This document shows positions 44,271 through 56,855 of a stretch of 64,000 nt of DNA, piece after piece. The DNA lies in the NCBI GenBank assembly GCA_015143295.1, contig CM026554.1:34857531-34921530 (forward strand), in the 5' to 3' direction. Both the position numbers and the translations under genes were made by a program. Numbering within the stretch: position 1 is the stretch's first letter; every line of letters starts with the position of its first letter. The stretch is from Tetracentron sinense. Taxonomy: Eukaryota > Streptophyta > Magnoliopsida > Trochodendrales > Trochodendraceae. Below the pieces are notes generated by a model that ran no database searches, was not told the DNA's origin, and worked only from the letters and a program-made list of their open reading frames with translations.

Positions 44271-47083
44271 TGTAAGTACTCAATTTTTACACCTCCATCC
44301 TAACCATGGTTAAGGATTCTTAACCATGGTTAAGCCCCCAGTCAAGTCCCTCAACCCTAGGACAAGCCCTAGTAGACCTAAGGTACACCCTAAACAAACC
44401 CTAAGTATAACCCTAGTTAAACCCTAACCCTAAACAAACCCTAGGTATAACCCTAGCAAACCCTAGGATTTAACCCGAGTTAAACCCTAACTTAGCTCTA
44501 GCCTAGCCATAGCCCTAGCCATAGCCTAGTCAAGCCCTTAGGGCATAAACCCTAAGTCCAAAACCCCCTAGGGTCTAAAGTCTCAGCCTGGGCCCAAGCC
44601 TAGGCCCATAAATTTCAAAAACCTCACCTAGTACCGCGTGCCTGGCACAGGCCAGGGGCCTATTGGGCAAACCCCAATAGTCATTACCTGGGTTTGTTTC
44701 CTGTTGCACACCAACCCCCTGCGCACAGTGGACGCCATCTACGGCCCCCTCTTCGGCTTCAGGCACTCCACTTCGCCTCCTGAACCCCCACCAACCCTGG
44801 TACTATTACCAGGGGTGTCCCCTTGGTTCTCCCTATAAGTAGCAGTGTCCCCATGGCCTGCAACTCACTCCACAAGCTCCATCCCGAACTCCTGTTCAAA
44901 AAATCAAGTCCTCAAACCTCTAGGCCCCTCCAGCAGCTCCCCAGCAAACTACAGTAGCCTCCCAAGCTCTCCCAGCAGCTCCCCAGCAAACTACAGTAGC
45001 CTCCCAAGCTCTCCCTTGTGTCTGCGCAGTACCACCACAGCACCATCGTGCTCCACTGCCCCTGCCATGCTTCTCCAACACCTCCACCAGAGTTACAACA
45101 GGGTAGGGTTTCCCCCTACCCCTTTTTACCTTGCTTTGACACCCTTGTGAGCCCCTAGTCTAATCCAGGGGACCTTGTTCTCTTGTTTTGCAGGTACATC
45201 TATTGTGGGGGTCTCTCCCTCCATCATGGTGTGTGGAACTATCCTAATGGTAAAACATCACTCTAGTGGCTTTAGTGGCCCCCTGGGCTCCCCCAATCCA
45301 TGAGGGAACCCCTGGGTTTGCCCTCATTGCAGCCCCATAGGTCATTTTTCGAATTCTGAAAAAATTACAGGGTGTCGGTAAAAACAGTGCCGATACCCAT
45401 TGAGCTTTCTGTTCCAAGGCCTGTGGGCCCCACCTGAGCCACCCCTGGTCCTGTCCAGGGCATGGGTTGACACCTCAACTCTCTTGTGAGCTTAACCTCG
45501 AAGTTACAGACCCTTCTCATCACTCCACCATGGTTAGTTTACCTGAGTTTAAAAGCTGTCTTATTGTCGGTAATCACATTACCGACACTTGTTATTTTAT
45601 GTAACAGTACCTTTGGACCTATACCAGCCCACTTAAGGCCTCCCTTGGGGCCCACAGCAGGCCCATGGCCTTCCCCTCAGTTTGAGCTTCAAAACCATGG
45701 GTCCAGGACCCCCTAACTCTTCCCCTAACCTGAGGTACAAGCCCCTAAACTATGGTTAAAGAGTTACCAAACTGTCGGTAATCCATCTATCAACAACATG
45801 AGTTTTTCTTTTTTCCTGGGCCTTACAGTGGCCCACAGCCCTTGGGGGGCCTCCATCAGCCTTGATCTAGCTCTTGGGGCCCATTCCAAATATGCCCAGG
45901 CCTTGCCCTTACCTTAACCGTGGTTAACTCAATTATGATTAAAAGTTAACCATGATTAGTTGGTCTAACTAACTTGGAAAAATCTGAAAAAATCACAGAA
46001 AACCCCAAATATTTTGAGCTTTCAGAAAATGTCAACTTTTGGCAATACAAGTTTGTTTAACCACGGTTAAATGATCTTAACCATGGTTAACACTTGGTTT
46101 AATCATGGTTAAGTTCATTTAAACCCTGAAAAATGCCAAAAAATCATGAAAAATCCCCAAATAGTATTCTAACCCCAAATCCAACTTAATAGAGTGCCCA
46201 ACCTTGGTTTTCCAGACTAATCATGGTTAAACTTATGTCTTAACCATGATTACCCTCATTTAACTTCGGAAAAATTTGGGAAAAAACTCTCAAAGTATTC
46301 AAATCACACTTAAGGACTATAAACATACCTTGGACTTTACCCAGCCCCGGTTAGCAATCCTAGCCACGGTTACTTGGCCTACCGGCTTAACCCTAAGCCT
46401 ACCGGGCTTACCCTTGACCTCCAGGTCCATCCAAGGCCTACCGGGCCCAACCCTTAGTCTACCGGACTAAACCCTAGCCTCCGGGCTTGCACCCTTAACC
46501 TACCGAGCCCAACCCTTAGTCTACTGAACTAAACCCTAGCCTCCGGGCTTGCACCCTTAGCCTACCAGGCCCAAACCCCTAGTCTACCAGACTACCCCTT
46601 GGCCAACTGAGCCCAATCAACCATAATCAATCACTTGACCAATCCGGTCAACCACCCCTAGCCTCTCAGCTAGACCCTAAGCCACCCTTAGTGTACACAC
46701 AATACTCCCCTAGCCTTGGCATATGCTCATGTGCCAAAACTACCTTCGGTCTGATCTCACCCAATGTTAGTACGTAGGCAACCCAACCCAGATTCGACCC
46801 TAGTTTAACTTTTCCCTTATTTGATTAGTATAAACTAAACCTAAAGCATTTGACTACAACTTGACATTAAATTGACTTAGAAACCTAGTAAGTAGGGAAC
46901 CGTTATTAAACGGAAGTGCCGGGGTGCCTAACACCTTCCCCGGGCTTAACCGAATCTCTTACTCCAAACTCTAAACAGATTAAAGACCTTATCCATTACC
47001 CAGGGACTTATCCCTATTGAATAAATAAGTGACGACTCATAAGCAACAACGCAAAACTGTGGGTACCGCAATCCGTGCTCACA
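44271..47083 (+). repeat. 5' LTR of the Ogre-type element
   Basis: 2813 bp, from TGTAAGTACTCAATTTTTAC to GTGCTCACA. The first 250 bp are rich in aaaccctaa/accctag words (telo-box-like). A 42-bp tandem duplication lies at 44931-45014 and is absent from the other LTR. At about 44665-44685 it lacks a ~66-bp hairpin segment kept in the 3' LTR (59818-59900). Confidence 0.9.
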
Positions 47084-47087
47084 GCTT

Positions 47088-47105
47088 TGGCGACTCTACT
47101 GGGGA
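47088..47105 (+). other. Primer-binding site of the Ogre-type element
   Basis: TGGCGACTCTACTGGGGA begins four bases after the LTR end. TGGCGACTC-type sites in Ogre/Tat elements are described as matching tRNA-Arg. Confidence 0.75.
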
Positions 47106-48190
47106 GATCTTAATTTACCATACCTCAAGGTTCAACCCGGAACCTAGGTCTAAGACAAATTAACTTCAATACTACTCAATGTCTTTAGAATTTAGTCTAA
47201 TACTAATTCTTTATACCTTTTGAGTGTATTTTGTATTGTGCATCCCATACATAGCGTAGTAGTATAACAACCCTGAATCTCATTAGACAGACTTAATATG
47301 TTTACGGCTGCTGGATGACTATCCTCAGTGACAGATGCTTAAAAGTCTTGGAGGTCTGCAGAGTTACTCCTGCTGGGTGATTACCCTCAGGGAAGGATTC
47401 TGAACGCTCCCGCTTACACCAATCATTCCTTTTCAAATGAGTCGCATATACGGTGTTAAGTGACCCTCCACCCTGATAGGAACACACTTGCATTACCCCA
47501 TCATGCATATATATAGCTTAAGTTAGGGTATAGTCTACAAGAAACCAACCTGGAAGGATACTCTAAACCCTAACCTGCTTGTACCCTATACCTATCCCCA
47601 ATCATGGTTGACTACCCAAGCACATCCTACCCGGATAAGCACCTACTCAGGAGCATGTGAAGAGCTAAACATGTGCTTGTAATAAAACACATCCTACCCC
47701 GCATCCTGACATAGCACATGGAGTTCAAATTTCAGGAAGACAGGTCTCCACTAGACCTATTCCTACCTTGACCTGATAGGCCCCCGGTTCCCAACAACCC
47801 GGATAAAGCATGTCGGATCTCTGTCCAATTGCCATATCGGATCACATGTGCCCTGTCGCACCCTATAAAAAAAAAATTATATGTATAAATATATATACAT
47901 CATCATCTTTGCATCTTGCATTTTGCATTTTGCATACACAGTGCACTTACACAGAATCTGTATATTTATCCAGGTAGAAGGCAGATCCGTCAGGAATTGT
48001 TCTGTCAAATGATCAGCCTTCGCGGCCCATACACCTGACTTCTCAGGAGGTATGTGAACAAACTCTCTAAGATACAATTCAAGCCCTAACTCAGGATCAG
48101 CGTCTCGCTTAAGCTCAGTACTACCGAGTGGGTAACACCCTAAACCTGTCCATGGTTAAGCCAGACTGACGCCTCTTAAATGCAGTCATC
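47106..48190 (+). other. Untranslated leader of the Ogre-type element
   Basis: About 1 kb without a coherent frame. Two copies of gatRactatcctcag/ggtgattaccctcag with aagRattctgaa-like words sit at 47313-47405, a weak local duplication. It precedes the extra ORF. Confidence 0.6.
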
Positions 48191-48214
48191 CAGTGTTGGA
48201 ACCTATCATACACG

Positions 48215-49666
48215 GTGTTCCATTTCGGTAAGAATGAGCTGTGTCCAACACTGGAAGAGATACAACGCATTCTTGGCCTAACCATGGAAGGCGATGCCAT
48301 AGTACCGCGTTACAGGGCAAACTTCCAAGCAGACCTCTCAAGGTTTTTACAAATCAAGCCTGCCTCCCTACAGCACGATCCTAGCGGCACTTACGAACGG
48401 GTGTCTATAAAATTTCTTGAGAAACAGTACCGGTCCATGTGGAACCCTGACTCCCTGACAGCTGAACTTCCTGGTCTCAATGTCTTTACATTGTTCATCA
48501 TGTCCCAGTTGATGTTTTCGAGATGCGGCACCCTTGCCGACTCCATATTGGTGGGGATTATTGAAGACATGCGCGACTCCAAGATAGTCATCCCAGTCAT
48601 CCTTGCAGAGTTACTCAGGGCTCTCAACCGAGCATCAGAACGTAGAAAGGGCATCTTCCATGCTAGTGCATCGTTATTACACTTTTGACTGGTATCACAT
48701 CTGCCTACCATCCTACTGGTGCCTGACGTCCCTCGAGATGCATACAGCCTACCCAAGAAGATTTCTCAGAATCAGGGCCAGTTGGTGACTACAGACGTCA
48801 AGACTCTCTACAGACTTCTCCAGAGCCCAACAGAGGAACAGATTACATAAGAATGCGTGTGGCTAGTTCGTAGACAGCTACCGCGAGTTGTCATAGTAGA
48901 AAGGCGATGCATGGTCCTATCAAGTCTCACCGGCTCTACAGCTTACGTACCACTCTGAGTCCTCCGCCAGTTTGGAGTCCCTCAACACATTCCGGTGATA
49001 GACAATCTGAAAAATAACTTTGTCGACTTCACAATACAGTTTGAATGCCTCACTCGCTGATTCCAAGCAGATTGGCGAAGCTCCCAGAGAGATCAATGGC
49101 CAGACTTCATGGTCACAACAGGACCACCAACTGATTCAATATACCGACTATGGGTGGAAGACCCTGACATTCCTTCTAGTATGCCTGCACTCAGGGAACT
49201 ACCTACACCAGTTGCAGCATCATCACGAGGAACTATACTCATCGCTGACATGGTGGTTCACTGGAGAGACATTTTCCTACAAAGGCAGTTACAGATCCAG
49301 GAAGCAGAGAAGAGGCTACGGAAGGCCTAACGAGCATTCAGGAAGCAAAGTAGAACCGTGAACCTAGCCATGCAGAAACAGGTTGACCAGCTTGAGCATA
49401 CAGTCCAGTCCCTTCAAAAGAGACATAGGGGTGATGCCCGAGAGACCGCCATCATCAGGGCCCAACTACACTTTCATCAAGAACAGCTTGACAGTATAAT
49501 GGTAGATATGACCAATCGAATCCGACAGTTCGGGTTCCGGATGTTCAATGTCACAGAAACAATTGAACACATGGAGGTTGAAATCACATCCCTCCAACAA
49601 CAGATTATGGACCTTGAAGGCGTGCCCCGACTACTTGACTTTGCCATCCCTGATGGACCTGCTTAG
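48215..49666 (+). pseudogene. Ogre ORF1 remnant (plant mobile domain/DUF7745-like)
   Basis: The first open block (48215-48688) reads FHFGKNELCPTLEEIQRILG and on through SQLMFSRCGTLADSI. This pattern, as I recall it, is typical of the extra ORF that Ogre elements carry upstream of gag, related to plant mobile-domain proteins. Homology continues in other frames (near 48945, VLRQFGVPQ). It ends in a coiled-coil block (49358-49660) with heptad-like QVDQLEHTVQSLQKR and VEITSLQQQIMDLEG. At least two frameshifts and several stops break it. The role of ORF1 in the element's life cycle is not known. Confidence 0.65.
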
Positions 49667-49991
49667 GGTTGAGTCTTTTCCTTTTCTTGAGTCACTGTCC
49701 TGTAATCACACACTTAATCATGCATTCAATGAAAGTTTTTTCCTATATTTTGTCTCATCATGCATAATCGTGATTAGCCATTACATTCTTTTCAATTGCA
49801 TGAGCCAACCCATGACTCGCTGTATGACTGTAATTCTCATAAAAGTAGCTGATGCAGTCCTGACAGAAGTGCCGGTCTCAGAACAGGTGCCCATCCAAGC
49901 TGTATCATAAAGCAGTTCAGATACAATGACAAAACCAGCAGATTAGTACCAGCGGACTAGTGAGATCCTACAAGCTCACGATAGGGACATT

Positions 49992-51750
49992 GTGACCATG
50001 CAAGCAAAACTTGACAGTGTTCTGGAATCTCTAAAGATTGTGATTGGAACCCGAATTGATGAACCCTCTTCCCGGATCCCTACCGGTGAGCCATCCGAAC
50101 AACCTATCCCTGAGCCTCACCCTATTCAAATCATCATTCCTAACCCTAGGCCTGCTGCAGGTAGAGGTGAAGTGGAGTACGAACATTTCGAGGGTACAGA
50201 ACAATCCAAACTTCGTACATCAATCAAGATAAACCATCTTCTTCCTCGGACTTGATGTCAGCTCTCCATGATCAGCACGAAAAGATCAAGCAGATGAAGG
50301 AGGAAATAAGAAAGATGAAGGGTGCTTCTGCCAACACGAGTTAGTCTCTAGAAGATTTGACTTTCTCTTAAGAGGAGGTTATTCCCGTAGGCTTCAAAGT
50401 GCCGAATTTCGACAAGTATAATGGTACAAGTTGTCCGAAATAGCATTTACAGCTATACCTGAGGGACATGCTCCTACACCAGAAGAATTAGCCCCTCCTC
50501 ATATAATACTTTCAGAAGAGATTGAAGGGAGCAACCCTAACTTGGTGGATGTCTATAGACAAACAGAGGATCAAGACTTGACAAGATGTCATGGACTGCT
50601 TTGTGGAGCAGTATTCCTTTAATTAGGAGCCCTGGCCTCAGCGGAGCCATCTCGAGCAAATGAGCCAACACAACAATAAATCATTCTTGGAATACGTCAC
50701 CCGGTGAAGGAAAATGGTAGTTAAAATCCCTACTCTTATCCCGAATGAGGAACTGGCAAGCATGTTCATAAGCACATTGAAGCAGCCCTACTCGACCCTG
50801 ATGGTCCCTTTGCCCGTGGTAGATTTCGACACCATCTTCAAAATTGGTGCCCGCATCAAAACTGTCATCAATAGTGGGTCCATCTACTTTAGTCTCGGGC
50901 TTGATCCTCCCAAAGCAACAGCCTCAACCAGCAGGAACAACGGTCCCTGGGACCAGAGAAAGAAAGAAAGTGTACACATGGTGGCCTCTACAACACCCAT
51001 CAGACTTCCAGCTCCAGCAGCTCTAGCTCAATCAGTTACCAGAAACACTCGGTCAGCCCGGCCTAACCAATGGTAAAACCATCAATAAGACAAGTCCCCT
51101 TGAAACTTCACTTCCCTCTTTTACACTCTCAGCCAATTGCTAGAGTTCTTCACCAAGCAGGGTTTTCTCACCCTGAAAGGCCCTACTCCCCTCTTATCCT
51201 TAATAAGAAAAGCAAAAATTACGATGTCAATCAACACTGCGTCTTTTATAGAAGCCTAAGCCATGCAACAGACTATTGCATTGGCCTAAAGTGCACTATC
51301 CAGGATCTCTTGGATGAGGAAAAAATTGAGTTGGCAACAAGTAACACCAGCATCGACCAGGCACCAATGCCCTCACACAACAATCAGGCCAATTTTATCC
51401 AGTGGGAAGAGCCCGGAGCAGGGCAGCCTAGACCCAGCACGTCGGCAGTCAATGATGACATCATCTGGCCTTCTTACAAACCTCCAGTCATTATCCCCCT
51501 CCCTTTGTCAAATATCCAGGCCATCCAGGCCCCAGTACAAATCCCCGCTCTTGAAACAGACGAAAAGTAAATTTTCTACACAATTCCCTGTCCCATCAAT
51601 TGGCCCACGGCTACAGCCTAAGTCTCTACATCTACCGGCCCAGTCCAAATCCCTCACATCCCTTCTCAACCTTTCACCTTCAACTATGTACCCGCTCCTC
51701 GCCCTCTCATCCTTGAGAGCGAAAGCATAGCTAACCTAATCCGATCTGGC
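49992..51750 (+). pseudogene. gag: Ogre gag remnant
   Basis: A charged KIKQMKEEIRKMKG stretch (about 50281) precedes VGFKVPNFDKYNGT (about 50390), the usual opening of the Tat-lineage gag core. After frameshifts, FVEQYSFN and KSFLEYVTR follow, then the open block from 50714 (PTLIPNEELASMFISTLKQP). A CVFYRSLSHATDYCIGLKC segment (about 51238) is the degraded cysteine-histidine motif region (CxxH/HxTxxC type) of this lineage. Internal stops lie near 50616, 50668 and 50696. Confidence 0.75.
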
Positions 51751-51753
51751 CGG

Positions 51754-52440
51754 GTGTATCAATTACTAGCAGCTGAGCAGGCAAAGACAAAAGGAAAAAG
51801 GAAAGAGAAAGAAATAGAAGCAGTAAGGGTATCAGACCTTGAGAAAGAATCAGCAAACTCTGCAATTCTGCTAAAAATCTTAGAGAAAGCGGAAGAATTC
51901 AACATCACTCAGCAGTTGAGTAAGATACTAGCCCAGATCTCAATCATGGGTCTTCTTCTAACTTCCAAGCATCACCGGAAGCAACTCCTCCGAGTATTTA
52001 ACAGCGCCCACGTGATACCCGATATTATGCCCGAGAAGCTGGGGCATATGGTAGGACAAGTGTTAGAACCAAGAGTTATCTCCTTTACAGAAGGACAGAT
52101 ACCGGACGGTGACAGAGACCATTCTCAGGCCCTTTACATAGCAGTACAATGCATGGATAGAACCTTCTCCTTAGTACTAATAGACAACGGCTCCGGCCTG
52201 AACGTCTGCACACTGTCAACGCTACAAAACTTGGGTATGAACCTTAGTCAGGTGAAGAAGAGACCCAGGACAATCCGGGCTTTCGACAACTCAACAAAGC
52301 AGAATCTGGGTGATATCGATCTGGCTATCAGAGTCGGACCTGCTCAATTCACTACAAATTTTCAAGTTGTAAATGTGCCAGCCTCCTTTACTTTGTTCTT
52401 TGGGAGGCTGTGAATTCACACTGCCGGAGCCATTCCCTCA
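51754..52440 (+). pseudogene. Ogre gag C-terminus and aspartic protease remnant
   Basis: The frame starting near 51736 carries a Lys/Glu-rich linker (KTKGKRKEKEIEA), then KTSKHHRKQLLRVFNSAHV-like sequence and the protease core LVLIDNGSGLNVCTLSTLQN with the catalytic Asp in IDNGS, the form common in this lineage. The conserved LLGRPW end is replaced by FFGRL and a stop at 52411, after which homology (IHTAGAIPSSLHQ in a shifted reading) continues briefly. Confidence 0.75.
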
Positions 52441-53428
52441 TCTCTGCACCAGTGAATCAAATTCATCCAGGACGACCGCCTAGTCGTAATACCGTCAGAG
52501 GAATTGGCAAGTTCTTTCGGGACATCCAGGAGTTGGGGCAAGGCACAACCTTTATGTCGTACCAATTTGAGCAGGTCAGTTTTATCGCCCATATAGAAAA
52601 GCAGAACAAGCAGCAGATTCCGTCATTTGTCAGGATGATGGCGAAGATGAATTATCAACCAGGGTCAGGCCTGGGAACTTGAAACCAAGGGATGAAGAAG
52701 AGATATACACCTTCGCGCTACATTTCACCTTTTGGACTGGGCTATAAGCCCAAATATGAGGACTATCTCGTAAAGCTTATAAAGAAAAACAGTCGATCGA
52801 CGAAACCCGAACCTCGATCCCATATATCTGTAACCTTCCCAGTCGGAACCTTTGAGCCTTACCCCGACACCTCTACTGCACCAGTTGCCTTAACCTCTCA
52901 GCCCAATACCGAATCTTCAGAGATTCCAGATCTAGAGATCTTCAGCATTACCCAATTGTTCGACGAGCTGACTGTCGAAGATGCTACTAAAGTAGAATAC
53001 CTAGTGGGAGGATAAGTTTGCACCCTCTCCAACAGCGACGAAGCGTCATCCAGTCGCCAGCCACTAATCCGTTGCTTGATTGAGGCTCTCATCATTGAGG
53101 CCATCCAAGGCCGAGGCAACAGCAATACAGGAAAGATCGATCAGACTAGGCAGTGAACAAGCATCACCCTTCCCCTCTTTCTATCTCTCTTTGCTCTTAG
53201 TTGTAAAATCCAAATGTCAAGCCACTGTCGGCCTATTTTGTTTGAGTCAACTTTTGTAACAACAATCATATTTGTTTTTATAAATGAAATCTATCATTTT
53301 GACTCAAAAACATGTTTTGCATCAAACATTTTGGCTGATGACGAAATCACACAAACTCTTCCACTGGAAGGCCTAGCGTCTTGAAGCCAGCAAAAACAAA
53401 AAAACATAAGCATGCTAAAATTAACTAA
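52441..53428 (+). other. Protease-RT linker with G-patch-like motif and probable Ogre intron region
   Basis: At 52632-52680 the frame reads MMAKMNYQPGSGLGT, resembling the G-patch-like MGYxPGxGLG motif found after protease in these elements. An acidic open block (52692-53015) follows. From about 53016 to 53428 no frame is open. Ogre elements are known to have an intron between protease and RT, so this gap is probably that intron, but I could not fix its borders. Confidence 0.5.
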
Positions 53429-55060
53429 ATGTTTTGCCAAAAAATCGCTTGTACTAAGGCTACCCTTGACACCCTTCTGGAACTAACAGAAGTGGAATAT
53501 GACTCAGAGCATGAAGAAGAACCGCCTCAAGAGATACTGGATATCTTAGAACGCAGTGAAGAGTTATTACAGTCAAACATTAAGGATACCGAGACAATGA
53601 ACCTTGGATCCGAGGACAACCCACAGCTAGTCAAAATCGACACAAGCATGAACCCGCAACAGAGGACAGACATGATCAGCTTTCTGAAGAGCTACAGTGA
53701 TATCTTTGCCTGGTCATACGCAGACATGCCCGACCTGGATCCAGCATTGGTGGTACATAGACTGCCCCTGAACCCTAACGTCAGACCAGTTAAGCAGAAA
53801 CTGAGATGGATGAGACCCGAATGGTTGCAGAAAATGAAAGAGGAGGTAGAAAAATAAATCAATGCAGGCTTCCTGGTAGTAGCAACCTATCCCGAATGGT
53901 TAGCCAATATCGTGTCGTACCCAAAAAGGACGGTAAAGTCCGGATGTGCATCGACTATCGGAATTTGAACAGGGCAAATCCCAAAGACAACTTCGCTCTC
54001 CCGCACATCGACATTCTAGTCGATAATACTGCAGGGCATGAGACTCTCTCATTTATGGATGGTTTCTCTAGATACAACCAGATCAGGATAGCAAAAGAAG
54101 ACATGGAGAAAACTTTCTTCATCACACCTTGGGGCACGTTCTGCTACAAGGTCATGCCCCTTGGACTCAAGAATGCAGGGGCAACCTACCAGAGGGTCAT
54201 GACGGCACTGTTTTATGACATGATCCACAAGATAACTGAAATCTATGTGGATTAGATGATAGTCAAATCACCTACTGTCAGGCAACACTTGAAAGACCTG
54301 AAGAGTCTCTGTGACAGACTCAGAGAATTCGACCTGAGACTGAATCTAGCCAAATGCCTCTTTGGAGTCTCATCAGGAAAGCTCCTCGGCTTCGTAGTCA
54401 GCAAAAGAGGTATTGAGATCGATCCTGCCAAAGCCAAGGTTATCATCGAAATACCAATTCACCATACTGAAAACGAGATACGCGGTTTCCTGGGCAGAAT
54501 TCAGTATATCAGCCGGTTCATCTCTCAGCTCACTCTGATCTGCGATTCGATTTTCAAGCTTCTCTGGAAGAATACACCAACAGTCTAGACAGACGAGTGT
54601 CAGGAAGCCTTTGACAGAATAAAGCAATATTTACTCAACCCTCCAGTACTTGTGCCTCCTATGCCATGACGGCCCCTACTACTCTATATTTCAGTACAGG
54701 AAACCTCCATGAGATGCGTCCTAGCACAGCACGACGAGACAGGCAGAACAGAGCAATCCATCTATTACATCAGTAAGTGCCGACTGGAGTATGAAGAAAG
54801 GTATAGCTCTCTTGAGAAGACATGTCTGACACTGGTCTAGGAAACTCAGTGTCTTTGGTACTATCTGCTTTCCTACTCGGTAATCCTAATCTCCCAGATG
54901 GACCCACTCAAGTATCTCTTGGAAAAGTCAGCCACCACTGAAAGGACTGCCTAATAGCTTATGATGTTGTCTGAATTCGACATCATTTACATGACATAGA
55001 AGTCAATCAAGGGACAAGCAATAGCAGATCACTCGGCCCACAGTCCAACAGAGGACTACG
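53429..55060 (+). pseudogene. Ogre reverse transcriptase and RNase H remnant
   Basis: RT signatures: VVPKKDGKVRMCIDYRNLNR, LPHIDILVDNTAGHE, FMDGFSRYNQI and VMPLGLKNAGATYQRVM, diagnostic of the Ogre/Tat clade. The active-site YVDD is broken: after YVD comes TAG (54253-54255) and then MIVKS. A second stop sits at 53855-53857, before INAGF in relatives' alignment. The RNase H part (54600-55050) has stops at about 54667, 54838, 54952-54957 and 55000, and ends in SIKGQAIADH. The protein is non-functional. Confidence 0.85.
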
Positions 55061-55094
55061 TCTTATTACATGATCAGTTTCAAACGAAACCATC

Positions 55095-55515
55095 TTGTAC
55101 ACAGAAGCAGAAGAGCAAGAATACTCCAGTTGGGAGTTATACTTTGACGGAGCTGCCAACAGTCATGGGCACAGGGCAAGAGCAGTCTTAATCTCACCCA
55201 AGGGAGCACACCTCCCCATCTCAGTCAAGCTGAAATTCAGAGGCTCCAACAATGATACAGAATATGAGGCATGCATAGCTGGTCTAAAAGAAGCCCTGGA
55301 CATCAGGATTGAAGAGATAGACGTCTATGGTGACTCATCTTGGTAATCTGTCAGGCAAACAAATCTTGGGTCATCCGAGAAGCTAGGCTAGTACCGTACC
55401 TGACCTACTTCAACATGTTGATCTCTCGGTTTAGAAGAATCACCTTCAGTCACAGATCCCGGAACCACGACAGGTTTGCTAACGCACTAGCCACACTCGC
55501 CTCCATGGTTTAGAT
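55095..55515 (+). pseudogene. Second (archaeal-type) RNase H domain remnant
   Basis: WELYFDGAANS, TEYEACIAGLKEAL and IDVYGDS supply the Asp-Glu-Asp catalytic triad of the extra archaeal-type RNase H that marks the Tat lineage. A +1 frameshift just after YGDS (about 55338) moves the rest (CQANKSWVIREARLVPYL, FANALATLASMV) to another frame, which ends in a stop at 55512-55514. Confidence 0.85.
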
Positions 55516-55528
55516 CCCCAAGGGTATC

Positions 55529-56855
55529 ATGCTTTGGCCAATTGAAATCCAAGAACAGGATCAACCTTCCTACTGCCTCGAGCTAGACGCAGTATCGGAT
55601 AACAAGCCTTGGTACACAGACATCAAGCAATACCTCAAGGACGGGATCTTCTCCCTCGATGCCACCAAAATAAACTGGCGGACAATCAGGAGACTGGCTA
55701 TTCAATTTGTCCTCTCAGGAGGAGTCTTGTACAAAAGTCACCGAACTTAATCTGGCTCAAATGCCTTGACACCAGCGAAGCAGCATAAGTAGTCGAAGAA
55801 GTCCACGGAGGAACTTGTGGCCCACACATGAACAGCTTAATGCTCTCCAAGAAGATTCTCAGGATGGACTACTACTGGTCTACAATGGAAGCTGACTTTT
55901 GTAAGCACGTGCAGAAGTGCCACCAGTGCCAGATCTATGCTGACAAGATCAACGCACCGTCGACAAGGCTACACAATCTGATTGCTCCTTGGCCATTCTC
56001 AGACTGGGGCATCGACGTCATCAGACCTATAGCTCCGAAAGCATCCAACGGACATCGATTCATTCTGGTTGCAATCGATTACTTCACAAAATGGGTTGAG
56101 GCATCCTCTTATGCCAACGTCACAACCTCCGTGGTTTAATATTTTTTGAAAAATGATATCATTTGTCGGTACGGAGTCTCATATGAGATTGTGACAGACA
56201 ATGCTCTTAATTTCTACCACAAATGGATGACTAACCTCTACCGGAAATTCAAGATACAGCATCACAACTCCACACCATATAGGCCTCAGACTAATGGTGC
56301 GGTAGAAGTAGCCAATAAAAACCTGAAGAAAATCATTGAGAAGATGGCAACAATTACTCTGCCTGGTATGAGATGCTCCCATATGCACTCATGGCCTACA
56401 GAACGTCCATCAGAACCTCAACTGAGGCCACACCATTTTCTCTAGCTTATGGTATGGAGGCAGTCCTCCCTGTCGAAGTACAAATTCCATCACTTCGGGT
56501 ACTAATGAAAGTAGAAATCTCAGAGGCAGAATGGGCTCAAACCCGGTACGAGCAGCTGAATCTGATTGAGGAGCGGCGATTGAAAACCATCAATCACTCC
56601 CAAGCCTATCAGAGGCGTATGGCTAGAGCATTCGACAAGAAAGTTAAGTCTCGCAACATCGAATTCGGTGACCTAGTTCTCCAAAAAATATTACCAAACC
56701 GCCCTGACCCGAGGGGCAAGTTCACACTAAACTACGAAGGCCCATACATCGTCCGAGACAAACTCTCTGGCGGCGCCCTTCGACTCGGATAGATGGATGA
56801 GGAAGACCTCCCAAAGCCCATCAACATAGACAAAGTCAAGAGATACTATGCTTAG
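55529..56855 (+). pseudogene. Ogre integrase remnant
   Basis: Zinc-finger remnants HGGTCGPHM and CHQCQIYADKI lead into the core with WGIDVI (first Asp), IVTDNALNF (second Asp) and GAVEVANKNLKK (Glu). The C-terminal part (ATPFSLAYGMEAVLPVE, FGDLVLQKI) ends at a TAG at 56853-56855. Stops at 55748-55750, 56137-56139 and 56790-56792 and a frameshift near 56370 disable it. No chromodomain is present, as expected for this lineage. Confidence 0.85.

Noticed and set aside
44845-45150. Ser/Pro-rich open frame in the Ogre 5' LTR
   Set aside because: It lies within the LTR, depends on a 42-bp duplication absent from the 3' LTR and shows no domain.
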